In this document: in pieces, positions 26,720 to 35,759 of the stretch
Numbering within the stretch: the first letter of the stretch is position 1
How the letters are laid out: every line of letters starts with the position of its first letter
Source: Hyphomicrobium_A sp963817485
GTDB lineage: Bacteria; Pseudomonadota; Alphaproteobacteria; Rhizobiales; Hyphomicrobiaceae
Assembly: GCA_963817485.1 (NCBI GenBank)
Contig: CAWFOR010000013.1
Location: forward strand, 1-64,000
Direction of reading: 5' to 3'
DNA length: 64,000 bases
Made by a program: the position numbers and the translations under genes
The notes under the pieces: generated by a model
What the model saw: the letters and a program-made list of their open reading frames with translations, nothing else
The model's database searches: none
Told to the model about the DNA's origin: nothing

Positions 26720-27131
26720 TCACTTCTGGCAGGGCGTGAATTTCAGGGCTTCGGGACCGTACACGTCCTCGCTGAGGATGGAGACGGTGCCGTCGGAGCT
26801 CGTGGTGACGGCGATCTCCGCCGGCGAGGCCTCGCCCGCCTCCTCGCAGTCGGCTTGCACCTTCCACCCGGTATCCGACTTCTCGGCGGAGCGGAACTTG
26901 CAGTGGACCTCGCGCGGGCTCGTGATGCCCTCGCGCGTCATCACCTCCTGGCTCAGCCCATCGACCAGCTCCTTGGAGAACGCGGCGGCGGAGCCGGCGA
27001 GCTTGCAGTCGTTGGGATCGAGCGCGTAGTTGCCGTTAACGAAGCTCCAGTCGTCGGCGGCGCGCGTCGAGCTCGACGGCATGAGGCCGGCGAGCCAGTA
27101 CCAGCAGGGATATGGCGAGACATCGACGCAT
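26720..27131 (-). CDS. Small exported protein between gatC and gatA (frame interrupted in signal peptide)
   Basis: About 136 residues. From ATG 27131 the frame reads MRRCLAISLLVLA, then needs one base fewer (near 27091) to continue AGLMPSSSTRAADDWSF; together this is a complete signal peptide cut after RAA. The mature part has four cysteines (DCKLAG, VHCKF, ADCEEAG, FTPCQK), suggesting two disulfides in the periplasm. I recognise no named family. It begins five bases behind the gatC stop and ends directly at the gatA start, so it is co-translated with the amidotransferase genes, although its location in the cell differs. Confidence 0.75.
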
Positions 27132-27136
27132 GGCCG

Positions 27137-27424
27137 TCACTCCACAATCTTGGGCACGACGAAAAATCCATCCTCGGCCATCGGCGCGTTCTTCAAGATC
27201 GCGTCCGCCTTGCCGCCGTCGGTCACCTTGTCCTCGCGCCTTCTGAGCTCGATGGGAACGACGCGCGTCATCGGCTCGACCGCCGAGGTGTCGACCTCGT
27301 CGAGCTGCTCGACCCAGTTGAGGATGCCCGAAAGCTCCTTCACCAGGCCCTTGGCCTCCGCCTCCGTGATCTTGATGCGCGCCAGCCGCGCGATGCGCCG
27401 GACGGTCGCCTCGTCGACCTGCAT
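27137..27424 (-). CDS. gatC: Aspartyl/glutamyl-tRNA amidotransferase subunit C
   Basis: 95 residues. VDEATVRRIARLARIKITEAE at the N-terminus, ILNWVEQLDEVDTSAVEPMT in the middle and the tail DAILKNAPMAEDGFFVVPKIVE match GatC throughout. GatC wraps GatA and GatB together in the heterotrimer. First gene of the minus-strand run gatC, exported protein, gatA, chorismate mutase, membrane protein. Confidence 0.96.
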   Translation of the reverse strand: MQVDEATVRRIARLARIKITEAEAKGLVKELSGILNWVEQLDEVDTSAVEPMTRVVPIELRRREDKVTDGGKADAILKNAPMAEDGFFVVPKIVE

Positions 27425-27537
27425 GATCCCTCGCCGATCCGATGTTTGGGGCCGATGTTTAAGGCCTTGGAACTGAAGTCCGCTCTCTTAGCCCCGGCGG
27501 CGGTTGGGCGCAACTTTGCGGGCGCCCATCGGGCACC

Positions 27538-29946
27538 TCAGGAGGTGCGGCGCCACTGCGACAGGAAGGCGCCCAGGATGTCGGAGGCATCGTCCGTCCA
27601 GGGCGAGAGCTTGCTCGGCGTGAAAGCCCCCGCGCCGTCGATCACCCGGAAGGGATCGAGCGCGTGCTCGTCCTTGGCAAACACGGCAATGGTCGAGCTG
27701 TTCTGCGCGTAGGTGCCGTCCGCCTTGTCGTCGGAGACGATGAGCCCCTTGAGCTGCGGCACCAGCGGCAGGGTCACGCCGAGGACCGAGTCGAGGTCGA
27801 GATAGCGGTTGGAGATGTGCAGCACGAGGATGCCGTCGTCCTTGAGCTTGCCGGCATAGAGTTGCAGCGCCTCCGCCGTCATCAGGTGCACGGGGACCGC
27901 GTCGGAGGAGAAGGCATCTACGAGAATGAGGTCGAAGCTGCGGTCGGGCTCCTTGGCGAGCGTCAAGCGCGCGTCGCCCACGACCACGTCGAGCTTGGGC
28001 TGGCAGTTGGCGAGGAAGGTGAAGTAGGTCGACTTGGCGGCGATGTCGATGACGACGGGATCGATCTCGAAGAAGCGCCAGCGCTCGTCCTTCTTGGCGT
28101 AGCAGGAGATCGAGCCGGTGCCGAGCCCGACGATGCCGAAGCGGCCCTTTTCGCCCGCTGCGTCGAGACGACCCTGCACGATCTCGACCGAGCGCGCGAG
28201 CGGGCTGCCGGGGTAGTAGTAGGTGCCGGGCGTGGTGTCGGTGACGAGCTTGCCGTCCTCGTCGCGGATGCGCTGCGCGCCGTGCAACGTGGTGCCGTGG
28301 GTCAGGACGTTAAAGTCGCCGCTCTCCGACAGCGAGACGCGATAGACGCCGAAGTAGCTGCGCTGCGCATTCCCGCGCTTCACGGTCGAAGGCAGCATGA
28401 CGACGGTCGCGAACATGACGAGCGCGACTGCGAGCTGGCGCGCGCCATACCCCCAGAACGCGAGCATGATGATGCCGAGTGCGAGCGTGAGCGCCGCCGT
28501 CGAGCCCCATTCGCCGAACGAGAGGCCGAGACGCGGGGCCCATCCGTCTCCGTACAAGGCCGGCAGGAGGCCGATCGCGACGATAGCGAGCAGCCAAAGC
28601 ATCTCGCGGCGTGACGCCGCGCGCGGCTTGAACACGCCGGGGCGGCAAGCGACCGTCAGCGCGATCAGCAGCGGGTACTCGAAGATCTCCGAGAACAACT
28701 TGGGCGCGAGAAGCGCGGAGAAGAGCCCGCCGAGCACGCCGCCGAACGACATCCACAGATAGAACTGGGTGAGGTCGCGCGCCTGCGGCCGCGACAGATA
28801 AAGCCTGCGGTGCGCGAGCAGCGCCGAGAGGAAGAAGACGGCGACACCGGCGGAGCTCGTCAGCGTCCACTTGTCGTACTTCATCTGCGCGAGCTCGAAG
28901 AGGGCAAAGATGACGGAGCCGAGCTGCAGCGGGAGCAGCAACGACATCGGGATCGGCACACGGTCTTGGAAGGCGAGAATGAAGGTCGCGAGGTAGAGCG
29001 CGAGCGGGAGCACCCACAGCAGCGGCGCGGAAGCAATGTCGGTCGCGACGTGCGTCGTGAACGCGGTGAGCAGCGCCGCCGGCACCATGGCGAGCCCGCA
29101 CCAGCCGAGGCGGTCGCGCAGCGTCGGGCGCGGGGCGGATGCATCGGAGCCGGCGTTTGCAGCGACCTTCTGCGGATCGGCACTCGCATAACGGCGCACG
29201 ACCGCAAAGCATGCGGCGAGCGCGAGGATCAGCACCACGTAAAGCTCCGTCCAGTCGCGGCTCATGGCCCGGAGGCCCAGCGCCGGCTCGAACAGGAATG
29301 GATAGCCGAGCAGCGCGATGAGGCTGCCGAAGTTGGAGGCGCCGTAGAGGAAGTAGGGATCGCGCGCGTGCGGGTGGCGGGTCAGCGCAAACCAAGCCTG
29401 CAGCAGCGGCGCGTTGGCGGCGACCGCGACGAAGGGCAGTCCCACGGCGACGGCGAAAAGGCCGAGCTGCCAGAAGTAGGGCTCGCCCGGCGGCGGCTCG
29501 GTCCAGCCGCTGGGCAACCCGATCGGCAGCACCACGAGCGCCGCCAGCGCAATCGCGATGTGCACGAAGCCGGTCGCAGGCGCCGGCACGTACCGCATCA
29601 GGATATACGCATAGCCGTATCCGGCGAGCAGCGCCGCCTGGAAGAAGCACAGCGCGACCGCCCACACCGAGGGCGACCCGCCGAGCACGGGCAGCACCAT
29701 CTTGGCGAACAGCGGCTCGACGGAGAACAGAAGGAAAGCGGAAAGGAAGCTCGCGGCGATGAACAGCACCAGCACGGAAGCGGCGCCCCCCGGTGGCGCT
29801 CGATCGACAGCCGGAGAGGCTTGGGCCGGCGCCGGCGCTGTTCTTTCCTGCACGCGCTCTACTCTCGGATGGACATCGCCAAAGCTGCCGGGTGAGGAAT
29901 TCGAAAGCCGCGCCCACAGCAGAGTATAAGGTGGGCCCAGGACCAC
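27538..29946 (-). CDS. Fused MFS-like membrane / spermidine-synthase-like protein
   Basis: 802 residues. A disordered Pro/Ala N-terminus is followed by about twelve or more membrane helices (about 55-520; first one around LVLFIAASFLSAFLLFSVEP with the SVEPLFAKMVLP loop typical of this family). The C-terminal domain (about 560-790) is spermidine-synthase-like: FGIVGLGTGSISCYA as binding loop, FFEIDPVVIDIA and LDVVVGDARLTL, and LILVDAFSSDAVPVHL. Bacterial members of this fused family are widespread, but their substrate is not settled; aminopropyl transfer is only inferred. The gene is intact over 2.4 kb, notable in a window with many frameshifts. It diverges from ruvX. Confidence 0.88.
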   Translation of the reverse strand: MVLGPPYTLLWARLSNSSPGSFGDVHPRVERVQERTAPAPAQASPAVDRAPPGGAASVLVLFIAASFLSAFLLFSVEPLFAKMVLPVLGGSPSVWAVALCFFQAALLAGYGYAYILMRYVPAPATGFVHIAIALAALVVLPIGLPSGWTEPPPGEPYFWQLGLFAVAVGLPFVAVAANAPLLQAWFALTRHPHARDPYFLYGASNFGSLIALLGYPFLFEPALGLRAMSRDWTELYVVLILALAACFAVVRRYASADPQKVAANAGSDASAPRPTLRDRLGWCGLAMVPAALLTAFTTHVATDIASAPLLWVLPLALYLATFILAFQDRVPIPMSLLLPLQLGSVIFALFELAQMKYDKWTLTSSAGVAVFFLSALLAHRRLYLSRPQARDLTQFYLWMSFGGVLGGLFSALLAPKLFSEIFEYPLLIALTVACRPGVFKPRAASRREMLWLLAIVAIGLLPALYGDGWAPRLGLSFGEWGSTAALTLALGIIMLAFWGYGARQLAVALVMFATVVMLPSTVKRGNAQRSYFGVYRVSLSESGDFNVLTHGTTLHGAQRIRDEDGKLVTDTTPGTYYYPGSPLARSVEIVQGRLDAAGEKGRFGIVGLGTGSISCYAKKDERWRFFEIDPVVIDIAAKSTYFTFLANCQPKLDVVVGDARLTLAKEPDRSFDLILVDAFSSDAVPVHLMTAEALQLYAGKLKDDGILVLHISNRYLDLDSVLGVTLPLVPQLKGLIVSDDKADGTYAQNSSTIAVFAKDEHALDPFRVIDGAGAFTPSKLSPWTDDASDILGAFLSQWRRTS

Positions 29947-29966
29947 GATAGCGAGCGAACGCCGAC

Positions 29967-30482
29967 ATGGCGAACGAGACGGCGAAAGACACGGCCAACA
30001 AGAAGGCCACTCTCGGCGAAACCTTTGGCGATATAGCGGCCTTTACCGGGCGGATCGGGTCTGCCGGCCGCCTGATTGGCATCGACGCCGGCACCAAGAC
30101 GCTGGGGCTCGCGCTGTCCGACGTGACCCGCACCATCGCCTCGCCGCTCACCGTATTGCGCCGGAAGCGGTTCAAGGAGGACGCCGCCGAGCTTCTGCGC
30201 CTCGTTCAGGAGCATGGCGTCGCCGGGCTCGTCCTGGGGTTGCCGACGAACCTCGACGGCACCACCGGCCCGCGCGTACAGGCGACGCGGGCCTTCGCGA
30301 AAAATCTGAACGCGCTGACGCCAATCCCCATCCTGCTGTGGGACGAGCGGCTGTCGACAGCGGAGGCCGAGCGCACGCTGATCGCGGCCGATGCCAGCCG
30401 CAAACGCCGCGCGGCCGTCATCGACAAGCTGGCGGCGACGATAATCCTGCAGGGCGCGCTCGACCGCATGCGCGTGAAATAG
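29967..30482 (+). CDS. ruvX: Putative pre-16S rRNA nuclease / RuvX (YqgF)
   Basis: 171 residues, with an N-terminal extension of about 35 residues before the domain. RNase H-like motifs: LIGIDAGTKTLGLALSD (first Asp), VLGLPTNLDGTTG, LLWDERLSTAEAE (Glu, Asp) and DKLAATIILQGALD (last Asp). YqgF proteins trim the 5' end of 16S rRNA or resolve branched DNA. The start at 29967 could also be at a later site near the IGSAGRLIGID stretch, which lacks an ATG. Divergent from the spermidine-synthase-like gene. Confidence 0.92.
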   Translation: MANETAKDTANKKATLGETFGDIAAFTGRIGSAGRLIGIDAGTKTLGLALSDVTRTIASPLTVLRRKRFKEDAAELLRLVQEHGVAGLVLGLPTNLDGTTGPRVQATRAFAKNLNALTPIPILLWDERLSTAEAERTLIAADASRKRRAAVIDKLAATIILQGALDRMRVK

Positions 30483-30640
30483 GCCGTCGGTGGCGCGGCA
30501 TTAACTCTCACCTACGCATTCCTGAACTGCACAGCCCTCGTCCAACGCGCGCCGCAATAAGCTGCGACGCTACCCCTCGAGCGCTCGAGGCGGCGTCGGA
30601 CCGGCCGATGACGCCGGGCGCGATGTGGATCGAGTACGAT

Positions 30641-31855
30641 ATGACACAGCCCACGAAACTAATCCGCCGGCGGCCCGACCCCGTGGAGGCGCCGGAGCCG
30701 AGCGAGCTCCCCGGCGAATGGGAAAGCTACGTTGCCCGCTTCGCCTACCCAGCGCGCCGCGAGGTGCGTCGCCTGATGCGCTCCTCCACCCGGCTCGTCG
30801 ATCTGTCGGTGGTTTTCCCCGGCGCAATCTATGCACTCGCTGCACGTCGCAGTGCGCCCGATGCAAGGCGGGAGGCGATCTCGCTCATCGAGAAAGGCGC
30901 ACCGTTGAAATCGGTTGCGCGCTTGCTCGGCCTGCCGCTGTGGCTGCGCCGCCTGCCGCCGGAAGCCTTCCAGAAAGCGATCGAGGACGATCTGCCGGCG
31001 AGCGAGACTTTCGCGCGTCGCGTCGCCAACCGGCTGCCGGGTGCCCCCGCGCACAGTGCCTTCTGGCTGCAATCGGTTTCGTTCGGCGCCAAGGCCTGCC
31101 ACGAGGACTTCGCGCTTTGGCTCGCCGACCAATCGATCTTCACCGAGCCCGGCAACCCCGAGCAGCTCTTCGGTGTGCTCGCCGCTTATGCCTGGCATTC
31201 GCGCGCCACGCAGACGCGCGCCCATAACCTCATCGTCGTGCCCTGGCGCCCCGAGATCGCGTTCGACACCGCGCTCTGCGCGGCCAAGAGCTGGCTCAAC
31301 CGCATGCGGCTCGTGCTGCAGCTCAGCCCCGGCGTCATCTCCGACTCCTGGCTCGTCGGCGGCGACATCCGCGGCTACTCGTTCGTACCGCTGCTCGACC
31401 GCAACGAGATCCTGGCGGAAGCGCGCGCCATGCAGAACTGCGCCGACCAGTACGCCGAACGACTCGGCGACGACCGCTGCCGCCTGTTCTCCATCCGCCG
31501 CGAGCGCGAGCACGTGGCGACGCTGGAGATCGGCCCGCACTCGCGCGAAGCCGGCATGCTGGCGATCACGCAGCTCAAAGGGCGCCACAACATGGCCGCT
31601 CCCATCGACGTGTGGCAGGCGGCTTATGCGTGGATGGCCTCGCAGAGCGGGCTGCGGCGCCTGCCCCCGCGCATCCCGCCCGAGCGCCACCTCGACAACG
31701 ACGCCTGGACCCAGCTCATGGGACCGTACCGGCGCCGGACCGGCGGGGCGCCGTGGCTGCCGGTCGCGGCCAGCCAGGCGGTATTCGACGGCTTCAACGC
31801 GCAAATGTCGGACCTCGCCCGCCGCGGCGGCGTCTCGTCCTGGCTGTTCACCTAA
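30641..31855 (+). CDS. PcfJ-like domain protein
   Basis: 404 residues. The C-terminal half has the PcfJ-like pattern: ARAMQNCADQYAERL (the M-x-x-C...Y motif, about 260-275), RLFSIRREREHVATLEIG and LAITQLKGRHNMAAP, followed by a helix ending near WMASQSG. PcfJ-like proteins occur on plasmids, phages and chromosomes and have no settled activity. The N-terminal part is Arg-rich and helical (SLIEKGAPLKSVARLLGLPLWLRRLPPEAF), looking like a compact helical domain. There is no signal peptide or membrane segment. Starts at 30608 and 30623 are also possible. It ends two bases before the convergent DUF805 gene and follows ruvX. Confidence 0.65.
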   Translation: MTQPTKLIRRRPDPVEAPEPSELPGEWESYVARFAYPARREVRRLMRSSTRLVDLSVVFPGAIYALAARRSAPDARREAISLIEKGAPLKSVARLLGLPLWLRRLPPEAFQKAIEDDLPASETFARRVANRLPGAPAHSAFWLQSVSFGAKACHEDFALWLADQSIFTEPGNPEQLFGVLAAYAWHSRATQTRAHNLIVVPWRPEIAFDTALCAAKSWLNRMRLVLQLSPGVISDSWLVGGDIRGYSFVPLLDRNEILAEARAMQNCADQYAERLGDDRCRLFSIRREREHVATLEIGPHSREAGMLAITQLKGRHNMAAPIDVWQAAYAWMASQSGLRRLPPRIPPERHLDNDAWTQLMGPYRRRTGGAPWLPVAASQAVFDGFNAQMSDLARRGGVSSWLFT

Positions 31856-31857
31856 TT

Positions 31858-32916
31858 CTAGGCCGTCCGCGGATCGGGTCCGTAGGCGTTTTCGCGCGGC
31901 TCGCCTTTCAGGAAGCCGAGTTCGACAAGAAGCCACAGAGAAAGACCGGCCGAGATTACGCCCGCCGCGATCATGAGCCAGCGCGCCGGCCCATCGGGAA
32001 CGGCTGCATCATGACCGGTACTCTGCAGTATCGACCCTGCAATCAAGAAAAGCGCAAAGGGGACATAGTACGAGGCCAGCAACCAGCCCGAGCGGCCTCG
32101 GTCGTGAAGTCTCTTCGTGCCAGCTGCAAGCGCCGGCCAAAGCAGGAGATAGAGGACCAACGTCATAGGAATGGCGACCGGTAGAATGGCGCGCGAAATC
32201 GCCTGCTGGGCTTCGGGGGTCGCGAGCCATGCCGGATCGGAGGCTTGAGGAAGACTCGCCATCGCGGACGCGACGAAGACTCCGTAGATCGCGCCCCAAA
32301 TCACGAAGAGGACGGAGAGCGACACGAACATGAGCCACCACGTCTTGCGGTTCATCCGCCCGTCCGGGTTAAAAACGACGTTCCAGAATGTCCGGGGTTC
32401 ATGACCGGGTGACGGATATCCGGCGAGCGGATCAGGTCCCCAGGCGTTGGGGCCGGGGACACCGCGCATGAACATCACCTGCGCGGTGAGCCAAATGCTG
32501 GCGGGCAGCAGCAAAAACGTGAGGATCAGAGTGGAAGCTTGCGACGATCGAGGGCCACTGGCCGCTTCAAAATTCGCTGGGCTGAACCACAGGACCGCGC
32601 CTGCCGCGAAGACAATGCAGAAATAGACGGCGATACAGACCCACGTCGGATAGTTGCGATCGTGAACGCGCTTGGTTGCCAGCGCCAGTGCGGGCCAGAG
32701 CGTCAGCAAAATGATGGCGCCGTAGATCGGGCCCCAGACATCGATTTTATCGCGCTGGAATGCCCAGACGGCGAGCGAGAACGGGTCACCCGTCACAAGA
32801 GCGGTGCCGGCGACCATCAAAGCACCCATGACGAGTGTCAGCACGATAACGGCCACGATGTACGTTTTTCGGTTGATCCGGCCGTCGAAGCTGAAAAGCA
32901 AATGCCAAATACTCAT
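31858..32916 (-). CDS. Tandem DUF805 integral membrane protein
   Basis: 352 residues with two DUF805 units. Each starts with a short W-x-x-x-F-x-P/F-D-G-R-x-N-R-K-T/Y motif (SFDGRINRKTYIVAV at about residue 8; NPDGRMNRKTWWLM at about 178), then membrane helices, then a conserved A-x-x-x-K-R-x-H-D-R motif (ATKRVHDRNYPTW; AGTKRLHDRGRSGW) and a last helix. DUF805 is a four-helix membrane domain of unknown function; most members are single. An internal duplication is likely. Start MSIWHLL at 32916; MGPGES six codons earlier is possible. Its base composition is less GC-rich than its neighbours. Confidence 0.85.
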   Translation of the reverse strand: MSIWHLLFSFDGRINRKTYIVAVIVLTLVMGALMVAGTALVTGDPFSLAVWAFQRDKIDVWGPIYGAIILLTLWPALALATKRVHDRNYPTWVCIAVYFCIVFAAGAVLWFSPANFEAASGPRSSQASTLILTFLLLPASIWLTAQVMFMRGVPGPNAWGPDPLAGYPSPGHEPRTFWNVVFNPDGRMNRKTWWLMFVSLSVLFVIWGAIYGVFVASAMASLPQASDPAWLATPEAQQAISRAILPVAIPMTLVLYLLLWPALAAGTKRLHDRGRSGWLLASYYVPFALFLIAGSILQSTGHDAAVPDGPARWLMIAAGVISAGLSLWLLVELGFLKGEPRENAYGPDPRTA

Positions 32917-32995
32917 GGATTCACCCGGTCCCATTCCATCGCTGGTTGTATTATCCCGGATGCATGAAGGGAATGCGAATTCATAGGGAATGTGT

Positions 32996-34672
32996 TCACT
33001 CGCGGTACGGCGAGGCGCGCGTGAGGATGGCGCGGGTGTCGGCGCGCTCGAGCCCCTGGCCGTAGGTCTGCTTTGACCCGCCGCTGAAACGGCTCGCGAT
33101 GAAAGCGTCGGCAACCGGCGCCGGCGCGTGCGCCTTGAGGATCGTGCCGGCCGCCAGCACGGCCAGCGCCTCGACGAGTTGGCGCCCGCGCGCATCGAGC
33201 AGCAACGGCTCGTGCAGAAACCCTTCGATGCGCCCGTGCGCAAAGCGTAAGCGCGCGTCGGCCGCCGCGGCCTCGCCCAGCTCCTCGATCAGCGTTTGCG
33301 CCGCCTCGGGCTCGCGCTGGAGCACGCGCAGCACGTCGAGCGCCATGACGCTGCCGGAGCCCTCCCAGATCGAGTTGACCGGCACCTCGCGGTAGATGCG
33401 CGCGAGCGGCGCCTCCTCCACGTAGCCGTTGCCGCCGAGGCACTCCATCGCCTCGGCAGACAAAGCGCGGGCGCGATCTTGCACACCCAGTACTTGGTGA
33501 CGGGCGTCATCACACGCCGCCATGCCGAGGCGCGCGGGTCCGAGGTGCGATCGAAGGCGCGCGCAAGGCGGAACGAGAGCGCAGTCGCGGCCTCCACGTC
33601 GAGCGCGAGATCGGCCAGCACCTGTTGCATCAACGGCTGGTCGATGAGCTTCTTCTGGAACACGGTGCGGTGCTCGGCGTAGTGGATGGCGTTGGCGAGC
33701 GCCGAGCGCATGAGCCCGGCCGAGGCCAGCGCGCAATCGAGCCGCGTATGCGTCACCATCTCGATGATGGTCGCGACCCCGCGCCCCTCCTCGCCGATGG
33801 CCCAGGCGTGCGCGCCGGCGAACTCGACCTCGGAGGAGGCGTTCGAGCGGTTGCCGAGCTTGTCCTTCAGGCGCTGGAAATGCAGACCATTCACGCTGCC
33901 GTCGGGCAGGAAGCGCGGCATCAGGAAACAGGTGAGCCCGCCCGCCGCCTGCGCCAGCACCAGGAAGGCGTCGCGACATGGGCGCGGACATGAACCACTT
34001 GTGGCCGGTGACGATGTATTCGGCGCCCGGCCGCGTTTGCCCACGGGCTCCGCCGTGGTGGTCGCCGCGCGCACGTCGGTGCCGCCCTGCTTCTCGGTCA
34101 TGCCCATGCCGATAGTGACGGCGCTCTTCTTCGCGGCCGGCGCAAAGCTCGGGTCGTACTTGAAAGGCAGGATGCGCGGCACCCACTCCTTGGCGAGTGT
34201 CGGGCTCGAGCAGCAGCACCGGCACGGCGGCGTTGGTCATGGTAATCGGGCAGCAGTGCCCGGCCTCCATCTGCGCCGCCATGTAGAAGGCACCCGCGCG
34301 CGCGCACGTGGCGCCAGGCCGGGGCGCTTTCCCGGCCTCTGCGAGGTCGGCCCAGACCGAGCTGTGCAGGCCCTCGCCGCAGCTCGCACGCATCAGCTCG
34401 TGGTAGGCCGGGTGATATGTGACCGTGTCGCTGCGATGGCCGCGGGCGTCGTGGGTCGAAAGCCGCGGGGGATGCTCATTGGCAAGCCTGCCGCGCCCGA
34501 GCGCCTCTGCGCTGCCCGTCAGGCGCCCGAAGGCTTGCAGCCGCTCCGACGCGTCGCCGCCGCCCTCCCGCTCGACAGCCTCCTTGAGCGCCGTGTCGGA
34601 GGAAAAGAGGTTCACGTCCTCCAGTGGTGGCGGCTGGTTGAAGACCTCATGCGTTGCAAACGGGGCAGGCAT
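32996..34672 (-). CDS. AidB-type acyl-CoA dehydrogenase (interrupted by about four frameshifts)
   Basis: About 558 residues. The N-terminus ATHEVFNQPPPLEDVNLFSSD is the AidB signature; TIGMGMTEKQGGTDV, the GHKWFMSAPM flavin-side region, then NSSEVEF-type and LDCALASAGLMRSALANAIHYA segments and finally EAMECLGGNGYVEE and NSIWEGSGSVMALDVLRVLQREP follow the family in order. AidB-like flavoproteins bind FAD and DNA and are linked to alkylation response, or act as acyl-CoA dehydrogenases. The frame changes near 34197, 34040, 33975 and 33465, with full conservation in each piece; the shifts cancel out. Either consensus errors or a recent pseudogene; I favour errors because no stretch has decayed. 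Confidence 0.82.
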   Translation of the reverse strand: MPAPFATHEVFNQPPPLEDVNLFSSDTALKEAVEREGGGDASERLQAFGRLTGSAEALGRGRLANEHPPRLSTHDARGHRSDTVTYHPAYHELMRASCGEGLHSSVWADLAEAGKAPRPGATCARAGAFYMAAQMEAGHCCPITMTNAAVPVLLLEPDTRQGVGAAHPAFQVRPELCAGREEERRHYRHGHDREAGRHRRARGDHHGGARGQTRPGAEYIVTGHKWFMSAPMSRRLPGAGAGGGRAHLFPDAALPARRQREWSAFPAPEGQARQPLERLLRGRVRRRARLGHRRGGARGRDHHRDGDAYAARLRAGLGRAHALGARQRHPLRRAPHRVPEEAHRPAVDATGAGRSRARRGGRDCALVPPCARLRSHLGPARLGMAACDDARHQVLGVQDRARALSAEAMECLGGNGYVEEAPLARIYREVPVNSIWEGSGSVMALDVLRVLQREPEAAQTLIEELGEAAAADARLRFAHGRIEGFLHEPLLLDARGRQLVEALAVLAAGTILKAHAPAPVADAFIASRFSGGSKQTYGQGLERADTRAILTRASPYRE

Positions 34673-34800
34673 GCCTTGCCTTTTAACGCCTTTTGGCAGA
34701 CTTGAGCGCTATGACTAACAAGATGCTAGCGCCGAAAGCGCTTTTGCGGCGCCAAGGCGGCTTGCCCTAACCGGGGACTCTACCTATAGAAGCTCCTTTA

Positions 34801-35759
34801 ATGGCCAGCGCTGTCGCCAAAGTCGAACCGCTCCACTTCCCCCACCGCCACCTCCTCACCGTCGAGGGGCTCGGCGCACGAGAAATCAATTTCCTCCTCG
34901 ATCTCGCCGATGAGTTCGCCGACACCAACCGCGTCGCGGGCAAAAAGCGCGACGTGCTGCGCGGGCGCACGCTGATCAACCTTTTCTTCGAGGCCTCGAC
35001 GCGCACGCAAAGCTCCTTCGAGATGGCGGCGAAGCGGCTCGGCGCCGACGTCATGAACATGAACGTCTCCACCTCCTCGGTGCAGAAGGGCGAGACGCTG
35101 ATCGACACCGCGATGACGCTCAACGCCATGCGGCCGGACATCATCGTCGTGCGCCACCATGCGGCGGGCGCCGTGGAGCTGCTGGCCCAGAAGATCGACT
35201 GCTCGGTCATCAACGCCGGCGACGGCGCCCACCAGCATCCGACCCAGGCGCTGCTCGACGCCCTCACGATCCGCCGCGTCAAGGGGCGCGTCGCGGGGCT
35301 CACGGTGGCGATCTGCGGCGACATCCTGCACAGCCGCGTCGCCCGCTCCAACATCAACGTGCTCAACACGCTCGGCGCGCGCGTGCGCATCGTCGCGCCC
35401 TCGACGCTGCTGCCGGCGCGGCCCGAGCGGCTCGGCGCGGAAGTCTTCACCGACATGTGGAAGGCTCTCGAAGGCGTCGACATCGTCATGATGCTGCGCC
35501 TGCAGCGCGAGCGCATGGAGGGCTCCTACGTGCCCTCGACGCGCGAATACTTCCACTTCTTCGGCCTCGACCAGGAGAAGCTCGCACGCGCCAAGCCCGA
35601 CGCCTCGTCATGCACCCGGGCCCAATGAACCGCGGCGTGGAGATCGCCTCGACCGTCGCCGACCACTCGCGCAGCGTCATCCGCGACCAGGTGGAGATGG
35701 GCGTTGCCGTGCGCATGGCGGTGCTCGAAGCGCTGGCCCGGAACCTGCCCAAGCGATGA
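34801..35759 (+). CDS. pyrB: Aspartate carbamoyltransferase, catalytic subunit (frame interrupted)
   Basis: About 319 residues. LFFEASTRTQSSFEMAAKRLG contains the carbamoyl phosphate loop S-T-R-T; SSVQKGETLIDTA, IINAGDGAHQHPTQALLD and MMLRLQRERM follow. It joins carbamoyl phosphate and aspartate in pyrimidine synthesis. Near 35607 the frame is lost at KPDA; LVMHPGPMNRGVEIASTVAD continues in another frame, as if one C were missing from a CCC run. The stop (35757-35759) overlaps the ATG of the pyrC-like gene (35756), so the two are translationally coupled. First gene of the run pyrB, pyrC-like, plsY, dprA. Confidence 0.95.

Noticed and set aside
30641..34672. A defence island made of the PcfJ-like gene, DUF805 gene and AidB-like gene
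   Set aside because: The genes face each other or different ways, no nuclease, NTPase or toxin motif is seen, and ruvX and pyrB flank them as in ordinary chromosomes.
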